Shown here one piece after another: positions 14,366-16,296 of a stretch of 16,296 nt of DNA. Source of the stretch: UBA11164 sp002420085 (GTDB lineage Bacteria > Pseudomonadota > Gammaproteobacteria > Xanthomonadales > Xanthomonadaceae); the NCBI GenBank assembly GCA_031976395.1, contig DALYLJ010000064.1, forward strand, positions 1-16,296. The letters are read 5' to 3'. Made by a program: the position numbers and the translations under genes. Positions within the stretch are counted from its first letter, which is position 1, and every line of letters begins with the position of its first letter. The notes below the pieces were generated by a model. The model worked only from the letters and a program-made list of their open reading frames with translations. It did not search any database and was not told where the DNA came from.

Positions 14366-15241
14366 GTGGCTGCGGCGGTGGCACCCACCCTGCGCCAGCC
14401 TGGGGTCGCCGATCGCTTCGGTGCCACCCTGACCCTGGCCCTGATCGCCCACGGCATCCTGATCCTCGGGATCGGCTTCGCGGTCGATCGACCGGCGACG
14501 GTGCGGCCGACGCTCGATATCATCCTCAGCCACACGCGCAGCGAGAGCGAGCCCGAGCAGGCCGATTTCCTGGCCCGCTCGAACCAGCGCGGCGGCGGTG
14601 AATCGGAGCGCGCCGAACGACCACGGGCGCCGCAATCGGCGGCAATCGAAAGCCTGGAGCCGGGCGCCGCACCGGAACCGACGATCGAGCAGGCACCAAC
14701 CCCAAGCGTGACCGAGCTGACGACGATCGTCAGCACCGAGGGACAGACTCGCAGCCCGGACGCCGAGGCCGAACCGACCCTGGAGACCGATCTGCCGCGC
14801 GGTGCGGAACTGGCCGAGATGCGCCTGGAAATGGCCCGACTGGCCGCCGAGATCGAACGCGAACAGGAACTGCTGGCGAAATCGCCGAACCGCAAGTTCG
14901 TCTCGGCCAGCACCCGCGAGTTCGAATGGGCCGGCTACGTCGGCGACTGGGTTCGCCGAGTCGAACGGATCGGCAATCTCAACTATCCCGACGAAGTGCG
15001 CCGACGGCGGCTGGCCGGCAGCCTGGTGTTGACGGTCGCGGTCGCACGCGACGGCTCGGTGCAGTCGATCGATGTGGTCCGATCGAGCGGCCAGCCGCTG
15101 CTCGACGAGGCGGCGATCCGCACCGTGCGTCTGGCCCAACCGTTCGCGCCCTTGCCGCAGAACAGCGAGAACGTCGATGTCCTGCACATCACCCGAACCT
15201 GGCAGTATCTGGCCGACGGCCGACTCCAGCAACGTCCCTGA
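14366..15241 (+). CDS. tonB3: TonB3-like energy transducer (TonB C-terminal family)
   Basis: A 291-residue membrane-anchored periplasmic protein. Residues ~18-41 form a single signal-anchor helix (LTLALIAHGILILGIGFAV). A ~120-residue acidic spacer follows, then a predicted coiled coil (ELAEMRLEMARLAAEIEREQ) and a C-terminal TonB domain (~205-290) with NYPDEVRRRRLAGSLVLTVA and LDEAAIRTVRLAQPFAPLP. The spacer lacks the long Pro-Lys/Pro-Glu repeats of classical TonB. The start chosen is GTG at 14366, 7 bases after the gshB stop; an in-frame ATG at 14327 inside gshB is an alternative and neither has a clear ribosome site. In P. aeruginosa tonB3 lies at the same place after gshB and is needed for twitching, so a role in pilus assembly or envelope energisation is inferred rather than iron uptake. 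Confidence 0.85.
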   Translation: MAAAVAPTLRQPGVADRFGATLTLALIAHGILILGIGFAVDRPATVRPTLDIILSHTRSESEPEQADFLARSNQRGGGESERAERPRAPQSAAIESLEPGAAPEPTIEQAPTPSVTELTTIVSTEGQTRSPDAEAEPTLETDLPRGAELAEMRLEMARLAAEIEREQELLAKSPNRKFVSASTREFEWAGYVGDWVRRVERIGNLNYPDEVRRRRLAGSLVLTVAVARDGSVQSIDVVRSSGQPLLDEAAIRTVRLAQPFAPLPQNSENVDVLHITRTWQYLADGRLQQRP

Positions 15242-15373
15242 GTGCGGGAATCGGAGCAGCGTCCTCAAGGCCGACCCGATCAGCGGTTTCTCCCGCGACG
15301 TTCCTGTATAACAGCGCAGGATCGGCCGGGCGCGCGTTCAACAGGTCATCCGCTGCGTTCAGGCCGCAGGCCG

Positions 15374-15397
15374 GGCCGGATGCGAACGCACCCGGCC
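15374..15397. repeat. GC-rich inverted repeat (hairpin) in intergenic gap
   Basis: GGCCGG (15374-15379) pairs with CCGGCC (15392-15397). A one-base mismatch leads to an inner TGC/GCA stem closed by the loop GAAC. No T-run follows on either strand, so it is not a standard intrinsic terminator. It lies about 130 bases after the tonB3 stop. Confidence 0.5.
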
Positions 15398-15514
15398 GGC
15401 CGTACAGAACCACTTCATCGCGTGGCACTCGACCAGTTGACGCGGCAAGGACATCGGCGAGACGCCCGGGCCGACCATGGTCTGCCGTTATGCCTTCATG
15501 CGCACCGCCCAGCG

Positions 15515-15543
15515 GCCGGCGACGCGCACTGCGCTGCGCCGGC
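15515..15543. terminator. Strong hairpin just downstream of the porin gene, possible bidirectional terminator
   Basis: A 7-bp stem GCCGGCG/CGCCGGC (15515-15521 with 15537-15543) is followed by a 2x2 mismatch, a further GCGC/GCGC stem and the loop ACT. It lies 20 bases beyond the porin stop and between convergent genes, the usual place for a shared terminator, but neither strand has a downstream U-tract. A Rho-dependent or RNA-end-protecting role is equally possible. Confidence 0.35.
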
Positions 15544-15563
15544 GCGCTTGGTCTGCCATCACC

Positions 15564-16296
15564 TCAGAAGCTCAGTTGCACACGTGAGAAGAACGTGCGC
15601 TCGTCAGCACGATCGGCGCCACCCGATGCACCGCCATCAAAGTGCGTGCGCTGGTGATCGAACTGTAGCTTGACGTTGCTGTTGAGGTACCAGTTCAGGC
15701 CAAGTCCCCAGGAGCGTGCGCGTGAGGCGGCAGTGTCTGGATTCGCCAGCAGCGGGAATGCGTCATCATCGACGTCGAGTTCACCAAGCCGCCCCACCAG
15801 TTCGAACGCGCCCCAGTTCCCACCACCGACCACGAACGGGCTCGACGGATCTCCGATTCCACGGTACGACGCCTTCTCGCCCGTGAGCACCCAACTGCCA
15901 GTGACAGACCAGGCCGAGTGCTCCAGGCGCGTCTTGCTGGCAGGGTCGCTCGCCAGGCGCAGATTCTGTCGCGAAACGATGTGCTCCGCGAGCAGCCCAA
16001 AGCTCCTGTGATACCAATAGAGCTGCGGCGACCAGCGCGCATGATCGCCATGCGCTTCGACACCGTTGCGATGGGAGAAGAAGACATCCTGACCCGGCGT
16101 GCGGTAACGCGGCAGGAAGTTGTTGCCGCTGCCATCGCGATCGCCGAGCGTGGCAGCGAGGCCGAAGCCGAGACCAGCGAGCGCACTCGCGTCCCCCCGC
16201 CATGGCTCAAAGAACAATCGCCCCTGTATATCGACATGGCTGTCTCCGTCGATGCTGGCGTCGTTGCGTCCGTCGGGACCACCGTTGAAGACGCCG
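15564..16296 (-). CDS. Phosphate-selective porin O/P-type outer-membrane protein (3' part; 5' end outside window)
   Basis: The 244 C-terminal codons of an outer-membrane beta-barrel run to the window edge; the start is not in the window. The segment begins GVFNGGPDGRNDASIDGD followed by HVDIQGRLFFEPW, typical of the OprP/OprO family. Alternating aromatic and hydrophobic strands follow (ARWSPQLYWYHRSFGLLAEH, WSVTGSWVLTGEKASYRGI, WGAFELVGRLGELDVD, WGLGLNWYLNSNVKLQFDHQ). The chain ends FFSRVQLSF, a C-terminal Phe beta-signal recognised by the BAM machinery. The late block with WGLGLNWYLN and KLQFDHQRTHFDGG is a family hallmark. Whether it is selective for phosphate cannot be told from this part. 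It converges on the tonB3-like gene and has no evident link to the pilus genes. Confidence 0.85.
   Translation of the reverse strand, partial: GVFNGGPDGRNDASIDGDSHVDIQGRLFFEPWRGDASALAGLGFGLAATLGDRDGSGNNFLPRYRTPGQDVFFSHRNGVEAHGDHARWSPQLYWYHRSFGLLAEHIVSRQNLRLASDPASKTRLEHSAWSVTGSWVLTGEKASYRGIGDPSSPFVVGGGNWGAFELVGRLGELDVDDDAFPLLANPDTAASRARSWGLGLNWYLNSNVKLQFDHQRTHFDGGASGGADRADERTFFSRVQLSF

Larger units (their letters stand above)
15242..15563. other. Non-coding gap between convergent tonB3 and porin genes
   Basis: No reading frame in these 322 bases resembles a known protein, and codon use in all frames looks random. It holds two strong GC-rich hairpins, listed separately, and an isolated TATAAC at about 15307-15312 without a convincing -35. 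The yqgE gene that follows tonB3 in P. aeruginosa is not here. Confidence 0.6.

Noticed and set aside
13294..14913. A 539-codon minus-strand frame opposite gshB and the tonB3-like gene
   Set aside because: gshB and TonB motifs are unambiguous on the plus strand. The antisense frame has no domain signal and spans two genes and part of the control region.

Overview
The window is a high-GC stretch of a gammaproteobacterial chromosome. It carries an almost complete Pil-Chp chemosensory cluster, the system that controls type IV pilus extension, retraction and twitching. Gene order matches the Pseudomonas aeruginosa pilGHIJ(K)-chpABC cluster, including the divergent gshB-tonB3 pair beside pilG. The lack of pilK and the form of ChpB (a short pseudo-receiver with a WD..RW.RHL-type motif and a CheB-like C-terminus) look closer to the Xanthomonadales/Lysobacterales than to Pseudomonas. 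The placement is inferred from gene content only.

Layout, right to left on the minus strand: pilG (13009-12602), pilH (12591-12223), pilI (12215-11631), pilJ (11590-9554), chpA (9466-2831), chpB (2838-648, crossed by a 12-N assembly gap) and chpC (651-160). Spacing is tight: pilG/pilH and pilH/pilI join through stop codons embedded in the next ribosome binding site, chpA/chpB overlap by 8 bases and chpB/chpC by 4. The only larger gaps are pilI-pilJ (40 bases) and pilJ-chpA (87 bases), the latter where pilK normally sits. On the plus strand, gshB (13405-14358) and a tonB3-like gene (14366-15241) run away from the shared control region. A 322-base non-coding gap with two GC-rich hairpins follows, and then the 3' part of a phosphate-selective porin O/P-type gene on the minus strand, cut by the window edge.

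How the parts work together: the membrane receptor PilJ is coupled through the CheW-like PilI and ChpC to the very large histidine kinase ChpA, which phosphorylates the response regulators PilG and PilH. The TonB3-like protein belongs to a family linked to twitching in Pseudomonas. The 395-base region between pilG and gshB holds a good sigma-70-like promoter for pilG, with a CRP/Vfr-type half-palindrome centred about 58-61 bases upstream of the predicted start, a class I activator position.

The most unusual point is the adaptation branch. The methyltransferase PilK is missing from its usual place, and the CheB-like domain of ChpB has lost the catalytic Ser, His and Asp. ChpB instead has an acidic Pro/Ala-rich linker of about 400 residues with a recurring FD[FI]S motif. 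This suggests a Pil-Chp system without reversible methylation, in which ChpB has become a scaffold or docking protein.
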